Origin: a bacterium
Lineage (GTDB): Bacteria > Zixibacteria > MSB-5A5 > WJJR01
Length of the DNA: 63,677 bases
Direction: 5' to 3'
NCBI GenBank assembly: GCA_035559435.1
Contig: DATMBC010000050.1
Span: 1-63,677, forward strand
Below are positions 1-11,708 of this stretch, one piece after another. Numbering within the stretch: position 1 is the first letter of the stretch; every line of letters starts with the position of its first letter. The notes beneath the pieces are model-generated. The model saw nothing but the letters and a program-made list of their open reading frames with translations. It was not told where the DNA came from and ran no database searches. The position numbers and the translations under genes are program-made.

Positions 1-550
1 GTTCGCGCGCCATCATCCCGCCGATGCGCGCCGAATAGGAGAATGATTCGCCGGCGACATACTGCACCGTCTGCGGATCCAGCGGATCGGTGTTGCCCTC
101 GTCCAGGTAGGCCTGCTTGACCGTCTCCTGCGCGGCGGCCATCGGCAACGGGTAGAGCACCGGCACGCGCAGCGGCGTGCGCAGACGCGCCGTCGCCGCG
201 GCAACCCGTCCGAGGACCGACAGCCCGGCGATCGTCTGGATCTGATCCAGTTCGCCGGTGCCGGGGATGAAGATCACCGGCCGCCCCATCTCGGTGGCGC
301 GTCCGACCGCCTCATCGACCGCGCCAAGGCCGGTGAGCGGCCGGATATAGAACTTCTCGCCCCGCATGGCGCGGCGGATATACCAGAGCACCGCCGCGGC
401 AAAGATCGCGGCGAAGATCATCACATTCAGACGTTCAATACGGAAGGCGCCGTTGCCTCCGCCATCGGCCGGCGCGCCTTCGCCTGCGCCGAGCAGCAAC
501 GGCAGCAGACAGAACACGGCAAGCATGAGGGTCCAGAGTCGTGTCCTCAC
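1..550 (-). CDS. DUF6754-like membrane-anchored protein (partial, C-terminus outside window)
   Basis: An open frame runs from a GTG at 550 to the window edge, about 183 residues. The GTG overlaps the TGA of the isomerase gene upstream (GTGA), and a GGGAG lies just before it. The protein begins with a hydrophobic export segment (about residues 5-22), has a second membrane segment (about 42-57), and then a soluble part with the stretch RPLTGLGAVDEAVGRATEMG. I recall that stretch from proteins annotated DUF6754 in uncultured phyla, but this is memory of the family and not a search. The overlap shows it is translated with the sugar-phosphate genes upstream. Its function is unknown, and the rest lies outside the window. 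Confidence 0.7.
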   Translation of the reverse strand, partial: MRTRLWTLMLAVFCLLPLLLGAGEGAPADGGGNGAFRIERLNVMIFAAIFAAAVLWYIRRAMRGEKFYIRPLTGLGAVDEAVGRATEMGRPVIFIPGTGELDQIQTIAGLSVLGRVAAATARLRTPLRVPVLYPLPMAAAQETVKQAYLDEGNTDPLDPQTVQYVAGESFSYSARIGGMMARE

Positions 551-1650
551 CCAATCTCCCTTTTGAGCGCCGTGATGGCGGGAATGGGTGTCGGATCATG
601 GCCCGTGGCGATGGCCACGTAGTAACTGATGGCGTCCCCCATCTGCACCAGCGACAACAGGTGCGACAGACGGTCGGTTGCATTGCTGGAAAGCGTCACC
701 AGCGGAATGCCGCGCGCGGCGACACGGCGTTCGAGCCAGTCGAGACGGCGCGCCGCCGGCTTCGGTTCTTCGCTGGAACGCAGAACGACGACCGCCAACC
801 GCTCCGGGTCGCCGCTGGCATCGAGTCCGACGATCTCGTTGTGATTCAGTTCCGGCAGGGCACTGGCGAACGCCACGGCCTTGCCGTTTTCGCAAAGTTG
901 CGACTTTAAGCGGACCGCGGCCACATCGGTGTAACCCGTCGTGCCATAGACACAGACAATGCGGCCCGCCAATGCCGCCGCTGCCTGTTTGGCGGGGTTG
1001 GACACGGCGGGTGTCGTCGGCTCCAGGGCGGCCCGGGCATCGGCCAATTGCCCGGCGGTTCGCAGCAAGTCCGCCTCGCGGTCCGGCACGACTCCCCAGC
1101 GCATCAGCGCCAGCATGACAGGACCGAAAGAGTAACCTAGCGCGGCGCGCGGCATCAAGCCGCCGGGAACGGTGATCAGCGGCCAGCGTCGCGCCCGCGC
1201 CCGTTCGGCCAGTTCCCCGCCGGCGGACAGCGCGAGGATGCTGCTGCCGCGGGCACACGCATCGTCGGCGGCCGCCAGCGCCTCGGTGGTGTTGCCGGAG
1301 TAGCTGGAGACAATCACCATCCAAAAACGGTTGATGTACTCCGGCAGACGATCGGCGCGGACCACAAGCATCGGCACCGGCGACTCGTATTCCCAGTAAG
1401 AGCGCGCCAGATCGCCGCCAATGGCCGAGCCTCCCATTCCGCAGACACAGACGCCGGCGGGGGTCGTGGGCTTGTAGGAGCGCCAATCCACCTGTTGGGC
1501 CAGCGCCGGCGCTTCCTTTAGGTGCGCCGGGAAAGCCGCGATCGCATCCCACATCCCGGCCGTGTCCAGACGCCGATGGACGGACGCGTCATCGAGCGCC
1601 GCAATGATGCGCGGATTGCCGGGGGCTATGATCGAGACGGTTGGCAGCAC
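547..1650 (-). CDS. bifunctional phosphoglucose/phosphomannose isomerase
   Basis: A SIS-fold sugar isomerase of about 367 residues, expected to interconvert glucose-6-P or mannose-6-P with fructose-6-P in the cytoplasm. The first SIS domain shows CGMGGSAIGGD and the serine-rich phosphate loop SSYSGNTTEAL. The second has LPELNHNEIVG, typical of the archaeal-type bifunctional PGI/PMI family, and the C-terminal PIPAITALK is also typical. The frame is open much further upstream, but that part overlaps ptsI. I chose the GTG at 1650, 20 bases after the ptsI stop, because it gives the usual family length. No strong ribosome site precedes it, so the start is uncertain. It sits directly behind the PTS genes, which fits a role in hexose phosphate metabolism. 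Confidence 0.88.
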   Translation of the reverse strand: MLPTVSIIAPGNPRIIAALDDASVHRRLDTAGMWDAIAAFPAHLKEAPALAQQVDWRSYKPTTPAGVCVCGMGGSAIGGDLARSYWEYESPVPMLVVRADRLPEYINRFWMVIVSSYSGNTTEALAAADDACARGSSILALSAGGELAERARARRWPLITVPGGLMPRAALGYSFGPVMLALMRWGVVPDREADLLRTAGQLADARAALEPTTPAVSNPAKQAAAALAGRIVCVYGTTGYTDVAAVRLKSQLCENGKAVAFASALPELNHNEIVGLDASGDPERLAVVVLRSSEEPKPAARRLDWLERRVAARGIPLVTLSSNATDRLSHLLSLVQMGDAISYYVAIATGHDPTPIPAITALKREIG

Positions 1651-1669
1651 GGTCGTGTCGGCTTGACGG

Positions 1670-3442
1670 TTACACCCGTATCGCGCGCACCGTCTTGTCA
1701 TGCAACGTGGTCGCAAGCTTGCGAATTTGATCGGCCGTGGACGCGCCGAGGATGCGTGCGACGGTCTGGCGGCACTGCGCATACGAGGCCGCGCGCACCA
1801 GCGCCTTGACCCGCGGGATGGAATTCGGGTGGAGGGAAAGCGAGTCGAACCCCATGCCCAGAAGCGGCAGAACCGCCTTCGGATCGCCCGACATCTCGCC
1901 GCAGATACCAACCGGAATGCCGGCTTTGTGCCCGGCCTTGACAACCTGCGCCAACTGACGCCAGAGGGAAGGATGCCAGTAGTGCTGGAGGGCATGCAGC
2001 CGGTGATTGCCGCGGTCAACCGCGGTGGTGTACTGCACCAGATCGTTGGTGCCGACCGAGAAGAAATCGGCGCGGGCCGCCAGTTCGTCGGCCAGTTGCA
2101 CTGCCGCAGGGGTCTCGACCATCAGCCCCAGTTTGGTCGCGGGATCGAACGGGATTTTGCGCGCGCGCAATTCCTGTTTGGCGCGCGACCAGAGGGCGCG
2201 CACCTGGTCAAACTCCTCCACCGTGGCGATCATCGGCACCATCACCCAGATAGGTCCCGCCGCGGAGGCGGTCAGAAGCGCGCGCAACTGCGCCAGCAAC
2301 GTGGCGGACTTCTCCAGCGACAGGCGGATACCGCGCACGCCCAGCGCGGGATTGGCTTCCGGCGGCGCATCGGGCGCCGCTTTGTCGGAACCCAGATCAA
2401 AGGTGCGCACAACCAGCGGCCGTCCCTGCAATCCGGCGATCGCCTGGCGATAGATTTCCACCTGGCGCGCCTCGGGCGGGTATCCGCCTTTCTGCAGAAA
2501 GAGATACTCGGTGCGATACAGTCCGACACCGCCCGCCCCGGCCGCCAGCGCCAGATCGGTCTCGGCGGCCAAGTCGATGTTGGCCAGGATCGCGATGCGG
2601 TGGCGATCAGTGGTTACGGCGGGCAGATCGCGCAGCGCATCCAGCTTCTTCGGCCAGGGTGAGTGTGTGCGCTTCTTTTTGCGCTCAAAGAACTCGATGG
2701 TCTGGGGGGCCGGGTTGAGAATGACCACGCCGGAAAAGCCGTCGACCACCAGCATGGTCGCCGGGCGCACGGTGCGCATGTCGAAGTCCACGCCCGACAC
2801 CGCCGGGATCCCCAGCGACTTGGCCAATAACGCGGTGTGCGACGTTTGCCCGCCGGTCTGCGTCACCACGCCCAGCACCAGTCCCTTGCTCAAACTCATG
2901 ATGTCGGCCGGGGTGATGGTGTTGGCGAGGATGACCGACGGCGAGCTGGGATGGTGTTCGGCGGAAATCCCGTGGCCCATCAGTTGATTGATGACCCGCA
3001 TCTTGACCGCTTCGATGTCGTTGGCCATCTCGCGGAGGTATTGGTCCTGCGAGCGTTCGATCGCCTTCTGTGCCTCGCCGACCACGCGATCAAAGGCGCT
3101 CTCCGCGCCGAGGCGTTGCGTGGTGATCGCATCCTTCACTTGCGCGCAGATCGCCGGATCATCGACGATCATCACCTGCGCATCGAAAATCTTGGCCAGG
3201 GCCGATCCGACGGTCCCCGGCGACTCCTTCTTCAGGCGCAGCAGATCGGCGCGGACCGCCGCCAGCGCCGCATCCAGACGGGCGCATTCGGCGTCGGGGC
3301 TCTCCTCCGCCATCAGGTAACGCACCGGCGGGGCTTCGTGCCCCACGCGGTACACAAACGCCGGGCCCAGCGCAATGCCCGGCGCGGCGGCAATGCCGCG
3401 CAGGCGCACATCACGGGCCATCTCCGGAGTCGGCATGGTCAT
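1670..3442 (-). CDS. ptsI: phosphoenolpyruvate-protein phosphotransferase, PTS enzyme I
   Basis: Enzyme I takes phosphate from PEP onto a histidine and passes it to HPr. The protein has 590 residues, close to the usual length. The N-terminal HPr-binding region is followed by the phospho-histidine motif GGQTSHTALLAKSLGIPAVSG (residues 197-217, H202). The C-terminal PEP-binding barrel carries the signature DLVQYTTAVDRGN, and a GICGEMSGD motif supplies the conserved active-site cysteine. The ATG overlaps the HPr stop as ATGA, so the two are translationally coupled. No EIIB or EIIC permease is encoded in this window, so the phosphate acceptor beyond HPr may be regulatory. The EIIA-CBS protein at 52166 is a candidate. 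Confidence 0.97.
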   Translation of the reverse strand: MTMPTPEMARDVRLRGIAAAPGIALGPAFVYRVGHEAPPVRYLMAEESPDAECARLDAALAAVRADLLRLKKESPGTVGSALAKIFDAQVMIVDDPAICAQVKDAITTQRLGAESAFDRVVGEAQKAIERSQDQYLREMANDIEAVKMRVINQLMGHGISAEHHPSSPSVILANTITPADIMSLSKGLVLGVVTQTGGQTSHTALLAKSLGIPAVSGVDFDMRTVRPATMLVVDGFSGVVILNPAPQTIEFFERKKKRTHSPWPKKLDALRDLPAVTTDRHRIAILANIDLAAETDLALAAGAGGVGLYRTEYLFLQKGGYPPEARQVEIYRQAIAGLQGRPLVVRTFDLGSDKAAPDAPPEANPALGVRGIRLSLEKSATLLAQLRALLTASAAGPIWVMVPMIATVEEFDQVRALWSRAKQELRARKIPFDPATKLGLMVETPAAVQLADELAARADFFSVGTNDLVQYTTAVDRGNHRLHALQHYWHPSLWRQLAQVVKAGHKAGIPVGICGEMSGDPKAVLPLLGMGFDSLSLHPNSIPRVKALVRAASYAQCRQTVARILGASTADQIRKLATTLHDKTVRAIRV

Positions 3443-3705
3443 CGCTCGCCGAAGCGCATCTCAAAGACCTTGATCAGCGCGTCGACCGCTTTCTCCTCGT
3501 CGGAACCCTCCGCGCCGATGGTGACCACCGACCCCATTTCCGCGGCCAGTGTCATCACCCCCAGCATGCTTTTGGCATTGACCTTATTGCCGTCTTTGAT
3601 CAGCCAGACATCGGAGCGGAACTTCGAGGCGGTTTGCACAATCATGGCCGAAGGGCGGGCGTGGACACCCAACGGGTTGCTGACGGTCACGTTTTTCTCA
3701 ATCAC
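3439..3705 (-). CDS. ptsH: phosphocarrier protein HPr
   Basis: HPr relays phosphate from enzyme I to EIIA domains. With the GTG start at 3705 the protein has 88 residues, and the phospho-histidine in NPLGVHARPSA falls at residue 15 and the regulatory serine in NAKSMLGVM at residue 46. Those are the canonical HPr numbers, and that is why I prefer this start over a TTG 18 bases upstream. Neither start has a clear Shine-Dalgarno site. It lies 36 bases after dprA and overlaps ptsI by four bases. The conserved Ser46 would allow control by an HPr kinase, but no hprK is visible in the window. Confidence 0.93.
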   Translation of the reverse strand: MIEKNVTVSNPLGVHARPSAMIVQTASKFRSDVWLIKDGNKVNAKSMLGVMTLAAEMGSVVTIGAEGSDEEKAVDALIKVFEMRFGER

Positions 3706-3741
3706 GGTCGCGGTGGCCGGCAAGGTTTGCGTCGGTAGCGG

Positions 3742-4869
3742 TCAGCGCGCGCGGGCAATCAAGTTGCCGGCTTGTTTGGTCACCAGACCCTTCAACTCCA
3801 GCATGGTCAGGACGCGAGCGGTCTCGCCGACCGACAGGTTCAAAGAAACCGCCAGCCGGTCGATGTGGCAAGCGGTTGTTCCGATGCCCTCGTAGACACG
3901 CCGTTCGATGTCGTTGAGCGGCGGCATCGGCGCCGCCACCGCCGGGGTCGATTCCGCACCGCGGCGGACGCGCGCGGGCGCCGCCAGCTGGAAGGCGCTC
4001 AGAATATCCTCGGCGCAGGTGACAATCCGCGCCCCCTGCTTAAGCAGGCCATGGGTGCCGGCGAATGCCTCCTGCCCGATTTCGCCGGGAATGGCAAAGA
4101 TCTCCTTGCCCTGCTCGAGAGCATGTTCGGCCGTCAGCAACGCCCCCGAATTGCGGCGCGCCTGCGCCACCAGGACGCCATCGGACATCCCGGAGATCAG
4201 TCGATTCCGCACGGGGAAGTTGGCGGCGTCAGGTGCCAGCCCAAAGGGGAATTCGGTCAGGATACAGCCATGGGCCGCCACTTCGTTGACCAGATCCCGG
4301 TTTTCCTCCGGATACACCTGATCCGGTCCGGTTCCCCAGACGGCAATGGTCTTCCCCTTCATGGCGATCGCCGCCTTGTGGGCGATCGTGTCGATCCCGC
4401 GGGCAAACCCGGAGACAATCACCAGGCCGGCGGCCGCCAGATCTTCGGCCAACTGCTGAGTGATTCGGGCGCCGTATTCCGTCACCTTCCGTGAGCCGAC
4501 GATCGCCAACGCCGGCGGCTCGGGGATTTCCCCCAACACGAACAGGTAGGGCGGCGGATAGCGCAGCATCGAAAGCCGCGCAGGATACTCGGGGCCGCCG
4601 TAGACGATAAGCCGCCAGGCGCTGGCCGCCAACTGGTCGACTTGTTTTTGGGCCCAGGCCAGCGCCTCGCCGCGCGCCGAATGAGTCTCCAGACGTGTTC
4701 GCGACACCTCCGCCCCGTTCCATTCGGAATCAGACCGCTCCCATGCCCCGCGCGGCGACTGAAAGGCCTCGACCAGACGCAGAAAGGTGGCGCGTCCCAC
4801 TCCCGGCAAACGCGACAGCGCCAGCCAGTATTCGGCGTCGACTGGAAAGCGGGGATCGGAGACGGACAT
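3742..4869 (-). CDS. dprA: DNA-processing protein DprA
   Basis: DprA protects incoming single-stranded DNA and loads RecA during transformation. The protein has 375 residues. An N-terminal SAM-like helical region (about 10-70) precedes the Rossmann-like DprA core with IVGSRKVTEYGARI, SGFARGIDTIAHKAA and the later FPVRNRLISGMSDGVLVAQA, all family hallmarks. A C-terminal winged-helix region (about 310-375) resembles the DprA_WH domain. The ATG at 4869 has the typical N-terminus. It sits 45 bases after obg and just before ptsH in a compact operon. No other competence gene is in the window, so natural transformation cannot be claimed; dprA is widespread in bacteria not known to be competent. Confidence 0.95.
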   Translation of the reverse strand: MSVSDPRFPVDAEYWLALSRLPGVGRATFLRLVEAFQSPRGAWERSDSEWNGAEVSRTRLETHSARGEALAWAQKQVDQLAASAWRLIVYGGPEYPARLSMLRYPPPYLFVLGEIPEPPALAIVGSRKVTEYGARITQQLAEDLAAAGLVIVSGFARGIDTIAHKAAIAMKGKTIAVWGTGPDQVYPEENRDLVNEVAAHGCILTEFPFGLAPDAANFPVRNRLISGMSDGVLVAQARRNSGALLTAEHALEQGKEIFAIPGEIGQEAFAGTHGLLKQGARIVTCAEDILSAFQLAAPARVRRGAESTPAVAAPMPPLNDIERRVYEGIGTTACHIDRLAVSLNLSVGETARVLTMLELKGLVTKQAGNLIARAR

Positions 4870-4914
4870 GACGGGTAATGAGAATACTCGGCCTGAGGGG
4901 CGGCGATCACTTTG

Positions 4915-6707
<1,793 letters not shown>

Positions 6708-6789
6708 CGTCCCTCCGCGGCCGAGTGGGCAACGTGCACCGCATAATACGCACGCCGCGCGCCGCGGTCAATCAGGCCCGCCCACCCAA

Positions 6790-7611
6790 TCAGCGAGGCC
6801 GGAGGGCAGCGTGCACCGTCAATGCCTGACGGGTGGCGGCCACATCATGAACGCGCACGATCGCCGCGCCGGCATCCACGGCAGCCAGCGCGGCCGCCAG
6901 CGAGCCGGGCAGGCGGTTGTCCACCGCGGCGCCGGTCAGATGGCCGATGAACGATTTGCGCGAGGCCCCGATCAGCACCGGATAACCCAGCGAGGTCAGG
7001 CGCGGAAGGTGTCGCAAAAGGGCCAGGTTGTGTTCGAGCGTCTTGCCGAAACCGATGCCCGGATCCAGGATGAGCCTGTCGCGCGCGATCCCGATCGCAT
7101 CGGCGGTGCGCGCCCGGTCGGCGAGGAAGCCGCAGACCTCCCCGACCACGTCATCATAGTGGGGCGCACTCTGCATGTCGCGCGGCGTGCCGAGCATGTG
7201 CATGAGCACCGTCGGGCAGCCGCGGCGCGCGGCGAGGACGGCCATCGCTGGATCATCACGCAACGCCGAGATGTCGTTGATCCAGCTTGCCCCGGCGTCG
7301 AGCGCGGCTTCGGCGGCCTGCGCGCGGGTGGTATCGATGGAGATCGGCCCGTCCCAGAAGCGACGAATCGCCTGGATTACGGGCACCACACGCTCGATTT
7401 GCGCCTTCGCGGGCACCGACTGCGCGCCGGGGCGGGTCGATTCCCCGCCGACGTCGATGATGTCGGCGCCCTCTTCGATCATCCGCCGCGCCTGCTCGAC
7501 CGCATGGACGGGGTCGATAAACTGGCCGCCGTCAGAGAACGAGTCGGGCGTAACATTCAATATCCCCATGATCCAAGGGGATGGACCGGCGGGCCAGAGG
7601 GAGTCGGGCAT
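6790..7611 (-). CDS. folP: dihydropteroate synthase
   Basis: A folate pathway enzyme that joins 6-hydroxymethyl-7,8-dihydropterin diphosphate to p-aminobenzoate. The protein has 273 residues and a single TIM-barrel domain. Signatures seen are IMGILNVTPDSFSDGG (residues 12-27), VGGESTRPG, SIDTTRAQAAEAALDAGASW and the late LIGASRKSF. The ATG at 7611 follows an ftsH-side terminator, so folP probably opens the folP-cdaA-obg-dprA-pts transcript. No other folate gene is adjacent. Confidence 0.97.
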   Translation of the reverse strand: MPDSLWPAGPSPWIMGILNVTPDSFSDGGQFIDPVHAVEQARRMIEEGADIIDVGGESTRPGAQSVPAKAQIERVVPVIQAIRRFWDGPISIDTTRAQAAEAALDAGASWINDISALRDDPAMAVLAARRGCPTVLMHMLGTPRDMQSAPHYDDVVGEVCGFLADRARTADAIGIARDRLILDPGIGFGKTLEHNLALLRHLPRLTSLGYPVLIGASRKSFIGHLTGAAVDNRLPGSLAAALAAVDAGAAIVRVHDVAATRQALTVHAALRPR

Positions 7612-7623
7612 GGGCGCCTCAAG

Positions 7624-7650
7624 GAAAAGGGGCGCGGTGTTCCGCGCCCC
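7624..7650 (-). terminator. rho-independent terminator after ftsH
   Basis: A perfect 9-bp stem (7629-7637 with 7642-7650) with loop TGTT is followed on the minus strand by TTTTCCTT. It lies between the ftsH stop and the folP start and would separate the tilS-hpt-ftsH transcript from the folP transcript. Confidence 0.75.
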
Positions 7651-7681
7651 CCAAGGAATGACATTCCGGACGGAGAATCAA

Positions 7682-9719
<2,038 letters not shown>

Positions 9720-9727
<8 letters not shown>

Positions 9728-10307
9728 GCGAATCAGTCTCCTCTGTTTGAGTCGGGTTCAATCGCCCGATGTATGGCAGGTGGCGGTACCGTTCCGCCAA
9801 GTCCAGCCCGTAGCCGACCACAAACCCACCGTCGATTTTAAACCCCACATACTCTATCGGCAGTTCCGGGTCCTCGACCGCCCGCTTGTCCAGCAGGGCC
9901 ACGCAGGCCAGGCGCCGGGGCTGCCGGGTCATCAGGAGCCGGCGAATATGGGACAAAGTGGCTCCGGTGTCCACAATGTCTTCTACAATGATGACGCTCC
10001 GTCCGGTGATGTTCACCGTCAAATCTTTCAACAACTTGGGAGCGCCGGAGGCGGCGGTCCCCGCCCCGTAGGCGGCCACCGCCATAAAGTCAATATGGTG
10101 CGGAATATGCATCGCCCGGCACAGATCGGCCACGAAGATGAAACTGCCTTTGAGCATCCCGATCAGAATCGGAGTCTCATCGATAAAACCGCGGTCGATC
10201 TCGCGCGCCAACTCCCCAACCCGGCGATGGATCTGATCGGCGGACAGCAAGACTTCCATCGCAGGCACCGTCCGTTCAGGGGGTATCGTCAAGACGTCTT
10301 CTTCCAT
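9720..10307 (-). CDS. hpt: hypoxanthine phosphoribosyltransferase
   Basis: A purine salvage enzyme that transfers phosphoribose from PRPP to hypoxanthine or guanine. The protein has 195 residues. The PRPP-binding motif [13 protein letters not shown] is clear, and earlier and later blocks ([28 protein letters not shown]) match the family. The ATG at 10307 is supported by GGAGGG three bases upstream, although it makes hpt overlap tilS by 19 bases. A later ATG (10259) would avoid the overlap but lacks a ribosome site. Confidence 0.96.
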
Positions 10308-11695
10308 GATCCCTCCACCACACGGGCCTCCAGGACCCGTCGTGTCCGGCTGGTCAGGCGCACCCGCTCGGCGATCGGAAACCCGACCGGCCAGACGATG
10401 CCCTGATCGTCCACCACCACTGGAACGAAAGGACGTTCAAATGACGGCACCTTACGGTCCGCCAACAATTCCGAGAGCGATTTGGTTCCGGGCAAACCCA
10501 GGGGGCGATAACGGTCCCCGGGGCGGGGCCAGCGGATCGTGACGGCGCCTGCCAGACGGTCGAGGTCGAAGCGGGCCAGACGACGGTCATCGGCGCGACG
10601 TTGCGCGGACGGCGCCACCACCCGGGTCCGCAACGACGGCACCGGCGGTCGTGGGCGGGCCGAACGGCGCGCGACATGCAACGCGCCCTGCGACCACGTC
10701 ATGATCAATTGTCCCTGTTCGAGACTCACGGTCCCCGCCTGCTTGTGCCGTCGCCGGAGTTCGGCGAACCGCGTCACGGTCGCCGTCGTGGGCACAATGG
10801 CCAATCCCATCCGCTTGATCAAATCGCGCAGAACATACGGGTCGAACGCCTCATCATACCGCGCCAACTTCCCGGCATCAAGCGCCAACATCCCGGTCCG
10901 GGAGGGGCGCAGAGACCGCTCGACGATCCGTGCCGCGCGCGTCTCGAGGTAGACGCGCTGGCGCCAGAGCTGTTCGCCCAAGCGCGCCAGTCCTTCGACA
11001 ATGGCGGGGTTTTCCGCCGCCAGCACCGGCAGGATCCGCGCGCGGATCCGGTTGCGCTGGTACTTGGCCGCAGCATTCGAGGAATCCTCCCGGTAGGACA
11101 ATCCGGCAGCGGCAAGGTAGGCGAGGATGGCTTGACGCGAGACGTCATACAAAGGCCGGATGATCCGGCCTCGCACCGGTGGAATACCCGAGAGCGCAAA
11201 TGTGCCGCCCCCATCCACAATCGCCGCGGCGACCGTCTCGGCGCGGTCGTCACGTTGGTGCGCGACCGCGATATGATCATAGCCAAAGCGCGTCGCCAGC
11301 GAATCGAAAAACCGGTAACGCCCCTCGCGGGCCCACATCTGAACATTTGCCGTGTCGGGGCAGGCAGAGGGGCGAAGGCGGCGGAGGTGGAACTTCAATC
11401 CCCAGCGCCGCGCCAACGCGCGGACGAACGCCTCGTCCGCCTGCGATTCCCGGCCGCGCAGTCCGTGATTGACATGCGCCACCGCGACACGCCAGCGATG
11501 GGCGGGCGCCAACTCCATCAGAACGCGCAACATCGCCACCGAGTCGGGCCCGCCGGAGACCGCGGCCAGAATCCGGCCCCCGCGTCGCGGACAACCGAAG
11601 CGCGCAAAATACGCGCCCACCCCGGCAAGGACATCGTCCGCCGCGGATCCGGCCGCGCCTGTCGGCGCGGTGTTGGGCAGGGATCGATTGCGCAT
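10289..11695 (-). CDS. tilS: tRNA(Ile)-lysidine synthetase TilS
   Basis: TilS converts the wobble C of the AUA-reading tRNA-Ile to lysidine. The N-type ATP pyrophosphatase domain shows AVSGGPDSVAMLRVL, and NHGLRGRESQADEAFV follows. The C-terminal region contains RWPRPGDRYRPLGLPGTKSL, typical of the TilS substrate-binding tail. The ATG at 11695 gives 468 residues. The frame is open further upstream, but that part overlaps the phosphatase gene, so I prefer this start, 13 bases after the phosphatase stop. It is co-directional and overlapping with hpt. Confidence 0.95.
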   Translation of the reverse strand: MRNRSLPNTAPTGAAGSAADDVLAGVGAYFARFGCPRRGGRILAAVSGGPDSVAMLRVLMELAPAHRWRVAVAHVNHGLRGRESQADEAFVRALARRWGLKFHLRRLRPSACPDTANVQMWAREGRYRFFDSLATRFGYDHIAVAHQRDDRAETVAAAIVDGGGTFALSGIPPVRGRIIRPLYDVSRQAILAYLAAAGLSYREDSSNAAAKYQRNRIRARILPVLAAENPAIVEGLARLGEQLWRQRVYLETRAARIVERSLRPSRTGMLALDAGKLARYDEAFDPYVLRDLIKRMGLAIVPTTATVTRFAELRRRHKQAGTVSLEQGQLIMTWSQGALHVARRSARPRPPVPSLRTRVVAPSAQRRADDRRLARFDLDRLAGAVTIRWPRPGDRYRPLGLPGTKSLSELLADRKVPSFERPFVPVVVDDQGIVWPVGFPIAERVRLTSRTRRVLEARVVEGSWKKTS

Positions 11696-11708
11696 TGGCT
11701 GCGGCCGT

